Source: Synechococcales cyanobacterium PMM_0002
Lineage (GTDB): Bacteria; Cyanobacteriota; Cyanobacteriia; Elainellales; Elainellaceae
Length of the DNA stretch: 5,760 nt
Direction of reading: 5' to 3'
NCBI GenBank assembly: GCA_949127925.1
Contig: CASBQX010000313.1
Coordinates: forward strand, 1-5,760
Positions 1 to 5,308 of the stretch are shown piece after piece (position 1 is the first letter of the stretch; every line of letters starts with the position of its first letter). Under the pieces are notes generated by a model. It ran no database searches. It was given only the letters and a program-made list of their open reading frames with translations, and was not told where the DNA came from. The translations under genes were made by a program, and so were the position numbers.

Positions 1-779
1 ACCGCTGCTTCCTGAAATGGGAGCAGCCCAAAACTAGCTGGGGCACGATATTGGCTTAACCCATCTCGCGCTTCTTGAGACAGGTGATAGGCCATTTTTA
101 GATAAACAAAATAGGGCTTGAGCGATCGCCCTGCCCAACTTTCATCAATAATCTCCGCTAGTTGTTCGGAAATATCTAAGCAAAATTTGTCTTCCCAGCG
201 CTCTTCAAACCATTGCTCCAGCTTTTGCGTATCATCTCGATCCACTACTTCCACATTTAGCTCACCCTGCGATCGCAAGCCAGATAGGGTCAGGTTACTG
301 CTGCCCACATAGCTGATGATAGGCGTGGCGCGATCGCGGCGATAAATCAAATACAGCTTGGCATGGAGGGGATGCCGCAAAAACAGCTTGACTTGCAGTT
401 TGCGGGCGAGGAGTTGCGATCGCAACCGTTGCAACCCTTCCTCATCAGCGGCACTGGGCGCACCATAGGTCAATTGTTGCCGAAACTCCTGTGCCATCAG
501 GGTTTGTAGTCGAATCGCTTGCCCTTGATCAATCCGCTCTGGCTCAACGCCAATCGCTAATGCCTGCCGCAGTTCGTCCTTCGGCAACCGATACATCCCC
601 ACCAGCAACCTGCAAGCCTGACCATCACCCCCCTCAAATTGCTCAATATCGGCATCAATTTGTCGCCATCCCCGCAGGTTGAAATAGCCCACACAAAAAT
701 CAGCGCGATAGGCTTGCTTCAGATAAGCCTGCAACTCAGGCAAAAAAGGTTGCGCGATATTGTCGTAAATACTGGACAT
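1..779 (-). CDS. N-terminal part of PLD/HKD nuclease-Snf2-type helicase (runs off left edge)
   Basis: The reading frame opens with ATG at 779 and stays open to base 1, giving 259 residues of a larger protein. Residues 1-60 form an alpha/beta start typical of PLD-like folds (YDNIAQPFLPELQAYL, then ADFCVGYFNLRGW). The core is at 136-168: H139-A-K141-LYLI, then GSSN at 159-162 and LTLSGL, which is the HxK...GSxN signature of a single HKD half-site. The Asp usually found four residues after the Lys is not in the standard position; D149 is nearest. Residues 247-259 (PASFGLLPFQEAA) look like the Q-motif entry of a Snf2-like helicase. This matches the known family of HKD nucleases fused to the N-terminus of Snf2-like helicases, usually about 1000 residues long. 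The role is probably DNA binding, processing or restriction, but it is unproven. No strong Shine-Dalgarno precedes the ATG. Family call is fairly sure; the helicase half lies outside the window. Confidence 0.85.
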   Translation of the reverse strand, partial: MSSIYDNIAQPFLPELQAYLKQAYRADFCVGYFNLRGWRQIDADIEQFEGGDGQACRLLVGMYRLPKDELRQALAIGVEPERIDQGQAIRLQTLMAQEFRQQLTYGAPSAADEEGLQRLRSQLLARKLQVKLFLRHPLHAKLYLIYRRDRATPIISYVGSSNLTLSGLRSQGELNVEVVDRDDTQKLEQWFEERWEDKFCLDISEQLAEIIDESWAGRSLKPYFVYLKMAYHLSQEARDGLSQYRAPASFGLLPFQEAA

Positions 780-966
780 GGATTTTACACAGAGCAGGAT
801 TTTGGGCTGACGTGATCAATCATATCCGGCAGATTTCCAATTGGCTGAACACGATCCCTTGCCCTACTGAGAACCATGAAACGCTGGCCTATCCGCTTCT
901 CATGAACTTAAATTTTCAACACTAATCAGAAATCCTTAAGCACCGCCCCAACAGACAACCTAAGCG
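780..966. other. Gene-free spacer upstream of the PLD-helicase gene
   Basis: No coding frame on either strand looks convincing here. On the minus strand a TATGAT hexamer at 819-824 could be a -10 box for the helicase gene, about 40 bases before its ATG, but I see no matching -35 at 16-18 bases. The spacer begins directly beyond the attC-like site at 967-1053. Confidence 0.3.
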
Positions 967-1053
967 GCACAACGGCTCAAATCAGCGGCGGCAAACAACT
1001 TCAAACTGAACACCAAAATCTCTCTTTCGTCCACTGCATTTAAATTGTCAGCC
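967..1053 (-). other. attC-like recombination site (integron cassette end) after CPBP B
   Basis: Read on the minus strand this 87-base imperfect palindrome has the attC order. The R'' box GGCTGAC (1053-1047, 5 of 7 to RYYYAAC) contains the TGA stop of CPBP B. The spacer AATTT follows (1046-1042), then L'' AAATGCAGTGGACG (1041-1028). A variable loop runs from 1027 to 993. The L' arm, CGCCGCTGATTTGAG, occupies 992 to 978, and R' GTTGTGC is at 973-967 (6 of 7 to GTTRRRY). The arms pair as AAAT+CAGYGG, leaving G1037 and A1030 unpaired on the L'' side. Those are the places where characterised attC sites, such as those of aadA cassettes, carry extrahelical bases. Orientation, and the stop codon lying inside R'', fit a cassette whose gene is CPBP B. 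The R'' box is degenerate, so activity is uncertain. Confidence 0.68.
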
Positions 1054-1836
1054 CGCGCAAACCTTTTCTCGACGAGAGAGATTTACTATTCCAAACACCG
1101 CTATTAGGATAATCGCCACAACGCAGTTCAGGAGAGCGTATGCAACAGGGGACACCCCAGTTATAAATGCTCCAAATATGTTCCCCGAACCATGAAAAAG
1201 TGCTACTAGCAAAATACTGCCTTTAGTACTGTTGTAGATCCAGGTATAGATAAAAGCATCTGCAATAATAGTGATGAACCAGAGGAAAGGGTACTCAGAC
1301 ATCGAACCCGCCAAAAAGACAAGCGGTAAATGCCACAAACCCCACAACATGCCCACAATGAGGGTGGCAAGCAAGGCATTATGTCGTTTCTGCAAGTGTG
1401 GTAATGCAAACCCACGCCATCCTATTTCTTCGCATGTATTGGCGAACAAATTTACCATAGAACCGAATATAACATAGGGAGATAGTTCGACTGGTGGCAC
1501 TGCGATGGTAACTGAAAAGCCCAGTAATTTTGTGATGAGTTGCGCCGCTAGGAACAGAACCGCAGGACCCAGCACCGCTACGATATACCAGACCGGGCCA
1601 ACCCGCCATCGGATCAGTCCCTTGAGCAACCCCCGAATTCCTGTCTTACCATGCGCCACCTGTGACACAATGACCGCCGCAAGCGCAGGGCCAATGGCAT
1701 AAAAGATGGAAAGACCCAGGAAGTAAGGACGGTAAAATGGGGCAATGCCTCGCGAGGCTAAGACGATTGATATCATGCCAAGCCATGAGATGCTAAACGC
1801 CAAGATATAGAACCAAGCAACGGGGTATTTTCTCAT
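1048..1836 (-). CDS. CPBP family intramembrane metalloprotease (CPBP B)
   Basis: This 262-residue polytopic membrane protein has about seven or eight hydrophobic segments. It carries the CPBP (CAAX protease and bacteriocin-processing; 'Abi') motifs: E136-E137-IGWRG, a second motif W-H169-LPL, and H215-GSGN219. These are the expected glutamate, histidine and asparagine residues of a zinc-dependent glutamic-type intramembrane protease, and all appear intact. Known members cleave prenylated or bacteriocin-like substrates or act in immunity; the substrate here is unknown. I chose the ATG at 1836, two bases after the stop of the zinc-ribbon gene, because the first membrane helix follows at once. 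An in-frame ATG at 1881 would add 15 polar residues and overlap the upstream gene by 43 bases. Neither start has a clear Shine-Dalgarno. The gene has no HIP1 site, and its stop codon sits inside an attC-like element, so it is probably a transferred cassette. Confidence 0.9.
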   Translation of the reverse strand: MRKYPVAWFYILAFSISWLGMISIVLASRGIAPFYRPYFLGLSIFYAIGPALAAVIVSQVAHGKTGIRGLLKGLIRWRVGPVWYIVAVLGPAVLFLAAQLITKLLGFSVTIAVPPVELSPYVIFGSMVNLFANTCEEIGWRGFALPHLQKRHNALLATLIVGMLWGLWHLPLVFLAGSMSEYPFLWFITIIADAFIYTWIYNSTKGSILLVALFHGSGNIFGAFITGVSPVAYALLNCVVAIILIAVFGIVNLSRREKVCAG

Positions 1837-1838
1837 TA

Positions 1839-2207
1839 TTACGAACGAATTTTCAGGTGTCTCAAATGCCCATCCAGCCATTTGTCAAGTGGGAAGCCAA
1901 TAGCCAAATACCCCACAAAAATGAGAGCCGCGCCCAGCCAACTTTGATGAAAGACGTACGCGACTAACAAAACACCCACGATTCCAACCAGCGTCATGGC
2001 GATGAAGATAATGAGCCACACCCACCAGGCATTTGCTGTAGCATGGGACAACTGCCGACATTCAGGGCAGCGATAATTTCCCAACGGTGTAGCCCAATAT
2101 CGCCGCCATGTGATGGGAAAAGCCACTTGGCAATGGGGGCAAACTAACTGTCCTGCCAAGGTGTTTTTGGGGTGGTGAGAAATTTGATGATCGTTGCGTC
2201 GATTCAT
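1839..2207 (-). CDS. CxxC-20-CxxC zinc-ribbon membrane protein
   Basis: This 122-residue protein has C23-P-H-C26 and C47-P-E-C50 separated by exactly 20 residues. A treble of aromatic and basic residues lies between them (ITWRRYW), as in the small 'cxxc_20_cxxc' proteins. Two hydrophobic helices follow (about 61-84 and 88-106), then a short basic cytoplasmic-type tail. The likely topology is a soluble zinc ribbon anchored by a helical hairpin. Function is unknown; the family assignment rests on cysteine spacing and layout. The ATG at 2207 is chosen because GAGGA at 2218-2214 stands 6 bases upstream. The frame remains open as far as 2639, but that part overlaps the PspC gene and does not read as protein. 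The gene lies 20 bases after PspC and 2 bases before CPBP B, so co-transcription is likely. Its tail may have been altered if CPBP B inserted here. Confidence 0.82.
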   Translation of the reverse strand: MNRRNDHQISHHPKNTLAGQLVCPHCQVAFPITWRRYWATPLGNYRCPECRQLSHATANAWWVWLIIFIAMTLVGIVGVLLVAYVFHQSWLGAALIFVGYLAIGFPLDKWLDGHLRHLKIRS

Positions 2208-2218
2208 GATTGTTCCTC
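2208..2218 (-). promoter_or_regulatory. Ribosome binding site deciding the zinc-ribbon start
   Basis: GAGGA on the minus strand (2218-2214) with a 6-base spacer to the ATG at 2207. It separates the true 122-residue gene from the longer open frame running into PspC. Confidence 0.75.
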
Positions 2219-2227
2219 GATAGGTTG

Positions 2228-2818
2228 TTATTGCGATAGCGAAGCGCTGCCTTGAGCCGGTCGTGGCTCGATTGGGAATGCCAACCAACACCAAAAGTAC
2301 AGAACAATAAATCCAGGGATGACGATCGCCAAAACAACTGTGACAATCCGGATCACTTGAATGGGCTGATGCCAGCGTTGAGCGATCGCTGAGCAAACGC
2401 CTGCAACTATTTTGTGGCGTCGACTTCGGTAAAACGCCGCTGGAGATTGCCCTGAAGTGCTGCCTGCAATTTGGGAGCGCTGATGCTGTAAAATCCCAGA
2501 AATCAGCAGCCCGATTGCGCCTAAAATCGCTGATGGAATGGCAAAAATTGCTAGCCAGTGCGACATCGCTAGCCCAGAGATAACGTCTCCTAGCCAAACC
2601 GGGGAAGGACAACGAAAGCGGATTGCTTCTGCCGAACAACCAAAGCGTTTAGCCAAACCGAGTGCTCCCCACGTTACGAGAAACGGAGAAATTCCATAGA
2701 CGACGCAAAGGCTCAACAAAAACAAATGCCAACTGGTCGAAAGTCGGCGGAAAAATGCGATTGAGGCGATCGCAGGGCCAACCAATAAGAAGAGGCAAAT
2801 CAAAGGTAGGTAAAGCAT
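2228..2818 (-). CDS. PspC-domain membrane protein
   Basis: The protein has 196 residues. The N-terminal half holds hydrophobic helices at about 2-22, 31-54 and 88-110, with a C61/C70 cysteine pair between the second and third that could form a disulfide. Residues 129-185 are a PspC domain: YRSRRHKIVAGVCSAIA, then an HQPIQVIRIVT helix start, a hydrophobic run to 179, and the closing W-x-x-FP. PspC proteins are inner-membrane sensors or effectors of envelope stress, and in proteobacteria partners of PspB and PspA. No pspA-like gene is in this window. The PspC domain is usually N-terminal in small proteins; here it is C-terminal behind an unrecognised multi-helix region. AGGA at 2827-2824, 5 bases before ATG 2818, supports the start. 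It is the third gene of the 3944-1048 run. Confidence 0.88.
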   Translation of the reverse strand: MLYLPLICLFLLVGPAIASIAFFRRLSTSWHLFLLSLCVVYGISPFLVTWGALGLAKRFGCSAEAIRFRCPSPVWLGDVISGLAMSHWLAIFAIPSAILGAIGLLISGILQHQRSQIAGSTSGQSPAAFYRSRRHKIVAGVCSAIAQRWHQPIQVIRIVTVVLAIVIPGFIVLYFWCWLAFPIEPRPAQGSASLSQ

Positions 2819-2827
2819 GGTTTTCCT
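2819..2827 (-). promoter_or_regulatory. Ribosome binding site of the PspC gene
   Basis: AGGA on the minus strand (2827-2824), 5 bases before the ATG at 2818, inside the 46-base gap after the DUF6544-like gene. The gap shows no terminator, which supports read-through. Confidence 0.65.
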
Positions 2828-2864
2828 GGGTCAGTTTTCTTGATTGAGCTGTTGCCTGCCCCGT

Positions 2865-3626
2865 CTACCGATAAATTGCATCATCGATCGTGGCGCGGAA
2901 AAACTCACCCTCCGGCTCAAACCGCTCGGTGCCAAAGTACCACCCAATCCGTAGACGGGTCGGGATGGTATAGCCGCAGAACGTGCCCTCTTGCTCTAAA
3001 ATTCCACCGAAGTCTACATACCGAAACTCAGCACCGTCTGGATTGCCCCAACGAGGTAGCTTGAAGGTTTTGAGACGACCCGTTGAATCAAGGGTGAAAT
3101 CGAGTTTGGCGCTCTCGCCTTGCACAATAAAACTAGACTGCAAGTTGGAATCTAGATGCGATGAATCTGGACTTGCCCATGAAACGCGATCGCCACAGAA
3201 CACAGACGGTAAGCACAATGACTCTGATTGGAGGCGACCAATAGCAGAGCGCGCAATGTCCGAGCCACTCGCTGTCATGACAGGGAATAATCCTAAAATC
3301 TTCCACTGCATCGCACCGATGCCGTCAATGATTCGGTCTGATCCAACAATGGGTAAGAAGCCATTCATCCATGCCGTAGCACTCCAAATCAGTCCATGCT
3401 CCCAGCAAATGACTTGCTCGGCTTTGAAGGCAATCCAGGTTTTTAATTTAATTTCGCCGTGCATCTTCAAGCGAACCGCAGCAGCAAGCTGTGTTCCCGG
3501 CGCGATCGCATGGTCAAGATAGCGTCTGGCGGTGTCTGGCAGGTGAGTGTAGTTATCTGAGTGGAATACACGATTTTGAGATGTGGCCGAATCCCATAGC
3601 GCATTGAGAGAGATTTGTTTGGTCAT
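2865..3626 (-). CDS. DUF6544-like protein
   Basis: This 253-residue protein has no obvious signal peptide or long membrane helix. Its layout matches what I know of the DUF6544 family. It opens with a helix LPDTARRYLDHAI (29-41), then a strand pair around KMHGEIKLKTWIAFKAEQVI (54-73) and an aromatic patch HGLIWSATAW. Then come D101-GIGAMQWKILGLFPV, the G121-SDIARSAIGRLQSE block with LP at 139-140, and a beta-rich C-terminal half ending in RIGWYFGTERFEPEGEFFRATI. Biochemical function is unknown. GTG (3629) and ATG (3626) are adjacent start candidates. I chose ATG because GGAGG at 3636-3632 leaves a good 5-base spacer to it and only 2 bases to GTG. It follows the 95-aa gene by 30 bases and precedes PspC by 46. 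Two HIP1 sites lie within it, so it appears native. Confidence 0.82.
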   Translation of the reverse strand: MTKQISLNALWDSATSQNRVFHSDNYTHLPDTARRYLDHAIAPGTQLAAAVRLKMHGEIKLKTWIAFKAEQVICWEHGLIWSATAWMNGFLPIVGSDRIIDGIGAMQWKILGLFPVMTASGSDIARSAIGRLQSESLCLPSVFCGDRVSWASPDSSHLDSNLQSSFIVQGESAKLDFTLDSTGRLKTFKLPRWGNPDGAEFRYVDFGGILEQEGTFCGYTIPTRLRIGWYFGTERFEPEGEFFRATIDDAIYR

Positions 3627-3636
3627 CACTGCCTCC
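3627..3636 (-). promoter_or_regulatory. Ribosome binding site deciding the DUF6544-like start
   Basis: GGAGG on the minus strand (3636-3632), 5 bases before the ATG at 3626. It argues against the GTG three bases earlier. Confidence 0.75.
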
Positions 3637-3656
3637 AGTGCTTTAATAGTTGTTGC

Positions 3657-3944
3657 TTAATTCAGAATCTGATAAATGGTGATGATAAAAATAATTACAA
3701 AAATACTGGTATAGATTAACTTCGTATACTTAGCTAGCCAACTGGGAAGATAAATATCAAAATTGTCTTGGGTGGAATTAGTGTATTTTCGAGCCAGCAG
3801 ATTTAGTGGGCAGTGGGATTTAAACGTGAGTAGGATTAGCCCCTCTAGAACGATAAGTCCATAGCCGAGCCAGAGCCAGCGATCGAGTTTATTGGCGATC
3901 GCGGCATACAGCATATAAAAATCACAGCATTGAAGAATATCCAT
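3657..3944 (-). CDS. Small two-helix membrane protein, conserved hypothetical
   Basis: The protein has 95 residues. Helix 1 is about 22-40 and helix 2 about 78-94. Between them is a polar segment, C45-PLNLLARKY then DNFDIYLPSWLAKYTK. This resembles small bacterial proteins with a CPL...ARKY...FDIYLP.WLAKY pattern that I know only as uncharacterised, so the call rests on recall of that pattern. Function is unknown. ATG at 3944 lacks a Shine-Dalgarno, and M11 (3914) is an alternative that starts nearer helix 1. A TAA at 3965-3963 closes the frame upstream. Oddly, a well-placed Shine-Dalgarno and ATG (3995) lie in the same frame just above that stop. The gene sits 138 bases after CPBP A and 30 bases before the DUF6544-like gene, and contains one HIP1 site. 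Confidence 0.72.
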   Translation of the reverse strand: MDILQCCDFYMLYAAIANKLDRWLWLGYGLIVLEGLILLTFKSHCPLNLLARKYTNSTQDNFDIYLPSWLAKYTKLIYTSIFVIIFIITIYQILN

Positions 3945-3962
3945 ATCAACGTGTGAGTGACC

Positions 3963-3995
3963 TTAAATTAAAGTCAGTTTGGTCTCACCGTTCAT
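3963..3995 (-). other. 10-codon mini-ORF with good ribosome binding site
   Basis: ATG at 3995 is preceded by GGAG (4006-4003) with a 7-base spacer. It encodes MNGETKLTLI followed by TAA at 3965-3963, and is in frame with the 95-aa gene, whose ATG is 17 codons downstream of the mini-ORF start. It may be a leader peptide or the true 5' end of the 95-aa gene broken by a nonsense codon. Chance is also possible. Confidence 0.3.
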
Positions 3996-4009
3996 ATCAT
4001 TTCTCCATT

Positions 4010-4078
4010 GTCGGCGCTAACTTGCGTCAGAAGCCAGAAGCTATTGTGAGCGTTCCCGCGATGAGCAAGTCAGATGAC
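4010..4078. repeat. Imperfect inverted repeat after CPBP A
   Basis: On the minus strand, GTC-ATCTGACTTGC-TCA (4078-4062) faces TGAC-GCAAGTTAGCGCCGAC (4029-4010). The inner part pairs well with one extra base (position 4026), and 32 bases lie between the arms. It begins 4 bases after the stop of CPBP A. There is no T-run, so it is not a standard terminator. It has some attC character (R-like ATCTGAC and GTTAGCG) but the extra base is in the arm opposite to the canonical one. Confidence 0.5.
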
Positions 4079-4082
4079 GGAC

Positions 4083-4907
4083 TCATGGTTTCCTGTGCTG
4101 GCTTGGAGGATGTGGATCTGCATTGAAAAGCAGACCAAAGGCGATTAAGGCTAGAATGCCAACCGCCAGCGCATAGGGTCGTAGAGTGCTACCCTCTCGC
4201 ACAACCATGACTGGGATAATCCAAGCCCAAGCGTTAACCGCAGTGTGCAGCACTAAGGCTGGTAGCACACTTCCTCTAGTGCAATTGAACAGCCATGCGA
4301 ACAAAATCGACAAGGCTACAGTACTCAACATAAACAGCGCAAATGGGATGTGACTTTGCACCGTGTCGGTGATGTAAAACAGCGGCAGATGCCACACGCT
4401 CCAAACCCCGCCCAAGATGAGACTGGCAACGCGCCAGCTATAGCGCTTTTGCAAAGCTGGCAATGCATAGCCCCGCCAGCCAAACTCTTCGCCAAGCGGA
4501 CCTCCTAACAGCAGCACCAACAAAAAGTTCACCGCCGCCAGTAGCACATGTCCAGATGCGGGTGATGACGCCATTGTGCCACCCAGCGCTACGTGCGCAG
4601 CGGCAGCCAACGCCATTACAGCCAGGGGCAAGAAAAACGCGATCGCCAGCCAGCGCCAGCCAATCCGCCATTGCAAACAGCGACTGAGCCAGTTGCGCAG
4701 CCCGTCTCGTCCACCGACAGACGTTACTACGGCGATCGCTGCGATGCTAGGCCCAAAGCCACCTGCGAAAAAAAGCACCCCAGCTAAAGCGGGCAATTGC
4801 GCTTTGACAACCGAAGACAACAGCCAGCAGAACCACGACCAGGCAAACGTCAAGGCAAAGAATACCAACAGGTGCGTGCGAAAGCCGGATCTACTTCGAT
4901 TTTCCAT
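4083..4907 (-). CDS. CPBP family intramembrane metalloprotease (CPBP A)
   Basis: This 274-residue membrane protein has about eight hydrophobic segments. CPBP motifs are complete: G139-E140-E141-FGWRG (motif 1, with W144 and R145), VW-H173-LPLF (motif 2) and LH221-TAVN225 (motif 3). Family members are membrane-embedded proteases related to Rce1, used in bacteriocin maturation, self-immunity or abortive infection; the substrate here cannot be read from sequence. It is clearly homologous to CPBP B (for example WRGxALPxLQKR and WHLPL) but strongly diverged and more alanine- and GC-rich, and it holds two HIP1 sites, so it looks at home in this genome. The ATG at 4907 has no nearby Shine-Dalgarno. 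A short palindrome, AGGTA-AATTC-TACCT (4908-4922), abuts the start. A gap of 138 bases separates it from the next gene, so shared transcription is uncertain. Confidence 0.92.
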   Translation of the reverse strand: MENRSRSGFRTHLLVFFALTFAWSWFCWLLSSVVKAQLPALAGVLFFAGGFGPSIAAIAVVTSVGGRDGLRNWLSRCLQWRIGWRWLAIAFFLPLAVMALAAAAHVALGGTMASSPASGHVLLAAVNFLLVLLLGGPLGEEFGWRGYALPALQKRYSWRVASLILGGVWSVWHLPLFYITDTVQSHIPFALFMLSTVALSILFAWLFNCTRGSVLPALVLHTAVNAWAWIIPVMVVREGSTLRPYALAVGILALIAFGLLFNADPHPPSQHRKP

Positions 4908-4955
4908 AGGTAAATTCTACCTGGATAGTTTTTTACCACCTCACCCTATCGATAG
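4908..4955. promoter_or_regulatory. Two small palindromes upstream of CPBP A
   Basis: AGGTA-AATTC-TACCT at 4908-4922 lies directly against the CPBP A start, and the perfect 10-base palindrome CTATCGATAG is at 4946-4955. Either could be an operator or form an RNA hairpin that masks the start. No convincing -35/-10 pair was found on the minus strand here. Confidence 0.3.
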
Positions 4956-5045
4956 ATTCTCCGACCCTGTTCTCACCCAAGGCTGATGAATCACCTGCCG
5001 ATGCTTGGTCAGCGATCGCCCTCCACAATTTGCCAACATTACTGA

Positions 5046-5077
5046 TTGACAAGGACACGAGTATGCCCGTATCCTTG
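5046..5077 (+). promoter_or_regulatory. Candidate sigma70-type promoter overlapped by an inverted repeat
   Basis: TTGACA at 5046-5051 matches the -35 consensus exactly. TATCCT at 5070-5075 (18-base spacer) is a 4 of 6 match to the -10. An inverted repeat, CAAGGA-c-ACG (5050-5059) facing CGT-a-TCCTTG (5068-5077), spans the spacer and both boxes, as an operator would. Transcription would start near 5083 and lead to the 98-codon gene. The rest of the gene-free stretch 4908-5308 holds one HIP1 site (5012-5019) and the leader described separately. Confidence 0.4.
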
Positions 5078-5082
5078 CTAAC

Positions 5083-5308
5083 TAAGGTTGTGTAACGACT
5101 CCGCAGTCGAGCAACCCGTTTCGCTCCAAAAAACTAGCACCGTTCAGTGCTGTAGACACCAACACTGAACGGCTAACCCCCAACTGTAAACAGGCAGTAT
5201 GGAGGCTAACACGAGATTTTAGCATTCTCGATAGCCACCCTGCTTTCCTATGGAAACGGGGTGGCTAGGTTTTTGGGGTTTACTCTTACCCAATGCAGGA
5301 GAACCCCG
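5083..5308 (+). ncRNA. Structured leader upstream of the 98-codon gene
   Basis: The stretch is dense in inverted repeats. There is a small hairpin CGACT/AGTCG (5096-5100, 5105-5109) and a perfect 10-bp stem CCGTTCAGTG/CACTGAACGG (5140-5149, 5163-5172, 13-base loop). A further stem, GGAGGCTA-ACA-CGAGA with TCTCG-A-TAGCCACC (5201-5216, 5226-5239), comes next. This last stem shares bases 5232-5239 with the terminator hairpin at 5232-5267, so only one of the two can form. AGGAG at 5297-5301 is the ribosome binding site. This arrangement suggests attenuation or a riboswitch-like leader, or a separate small RNA ending near 5275. I do not recognise a known family. Confidence 0.4.
5232..5274 (+). terminator. 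Rho-independent terminator or attenuator before the 98-codon gene
   Basis: TAGCCACCC (5232-5240) pairs perfectly with GGGTGGCTA (5259-5267). Inside it, TTTCC (5244-5248) pairs with GGAAA (5252-5256) around the loop TAT. A five-T run follows at 5270-5274. Read on the minus strand there is no T-run, so it works in the plus direction, where no gene lies upstream in the window. It stands 35 bases before the ATG at 5309. Confidence 0.7.

Noticed and set aside
118..682. Two plus-strand open frames of about 64 codons
   Set aside because: Both are antisense to the PLD-helicase gene and resemble no protein.
780..966. Coding sequence between CPBP B and the PLD-helicase gene
   Set aside because: All frames are short, without ribosome binding sites or recognisable protein character.
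2208..2639. Upstream extension of the zinc-ribbon frame to a 266-residue protein
   Set aside because: The extension overlaps the PspC gene in another frame, reads as low-quality protein, and bypasses the clear GAGGA ribosome binding site before ATG 2207.
2983..3522. Plus-strand open frame of 179 codons
   Set aside because: It lies wholly antisense to the DUF6544-like gene, has unnatural composition and no ribosome binding site; it is a shadow.
4576..4986. Plus-strand open frame of 136 codons
   Set aside because: It is antisense to CPBP A, rich in alanine, proline and glutamine from the GC-rich opposite strand, with no protein family features.
5140..5195. Cobalamin riboswitch, prompted by CCCCCAACTGTAAA near 5176-5190
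   Set aside because: The string recalls the CCGCAACTGT core, but the GGTGxxAATCC, CCACTG and AGCCAGGAGACC boxes are absent, so resemblance is probably chance.
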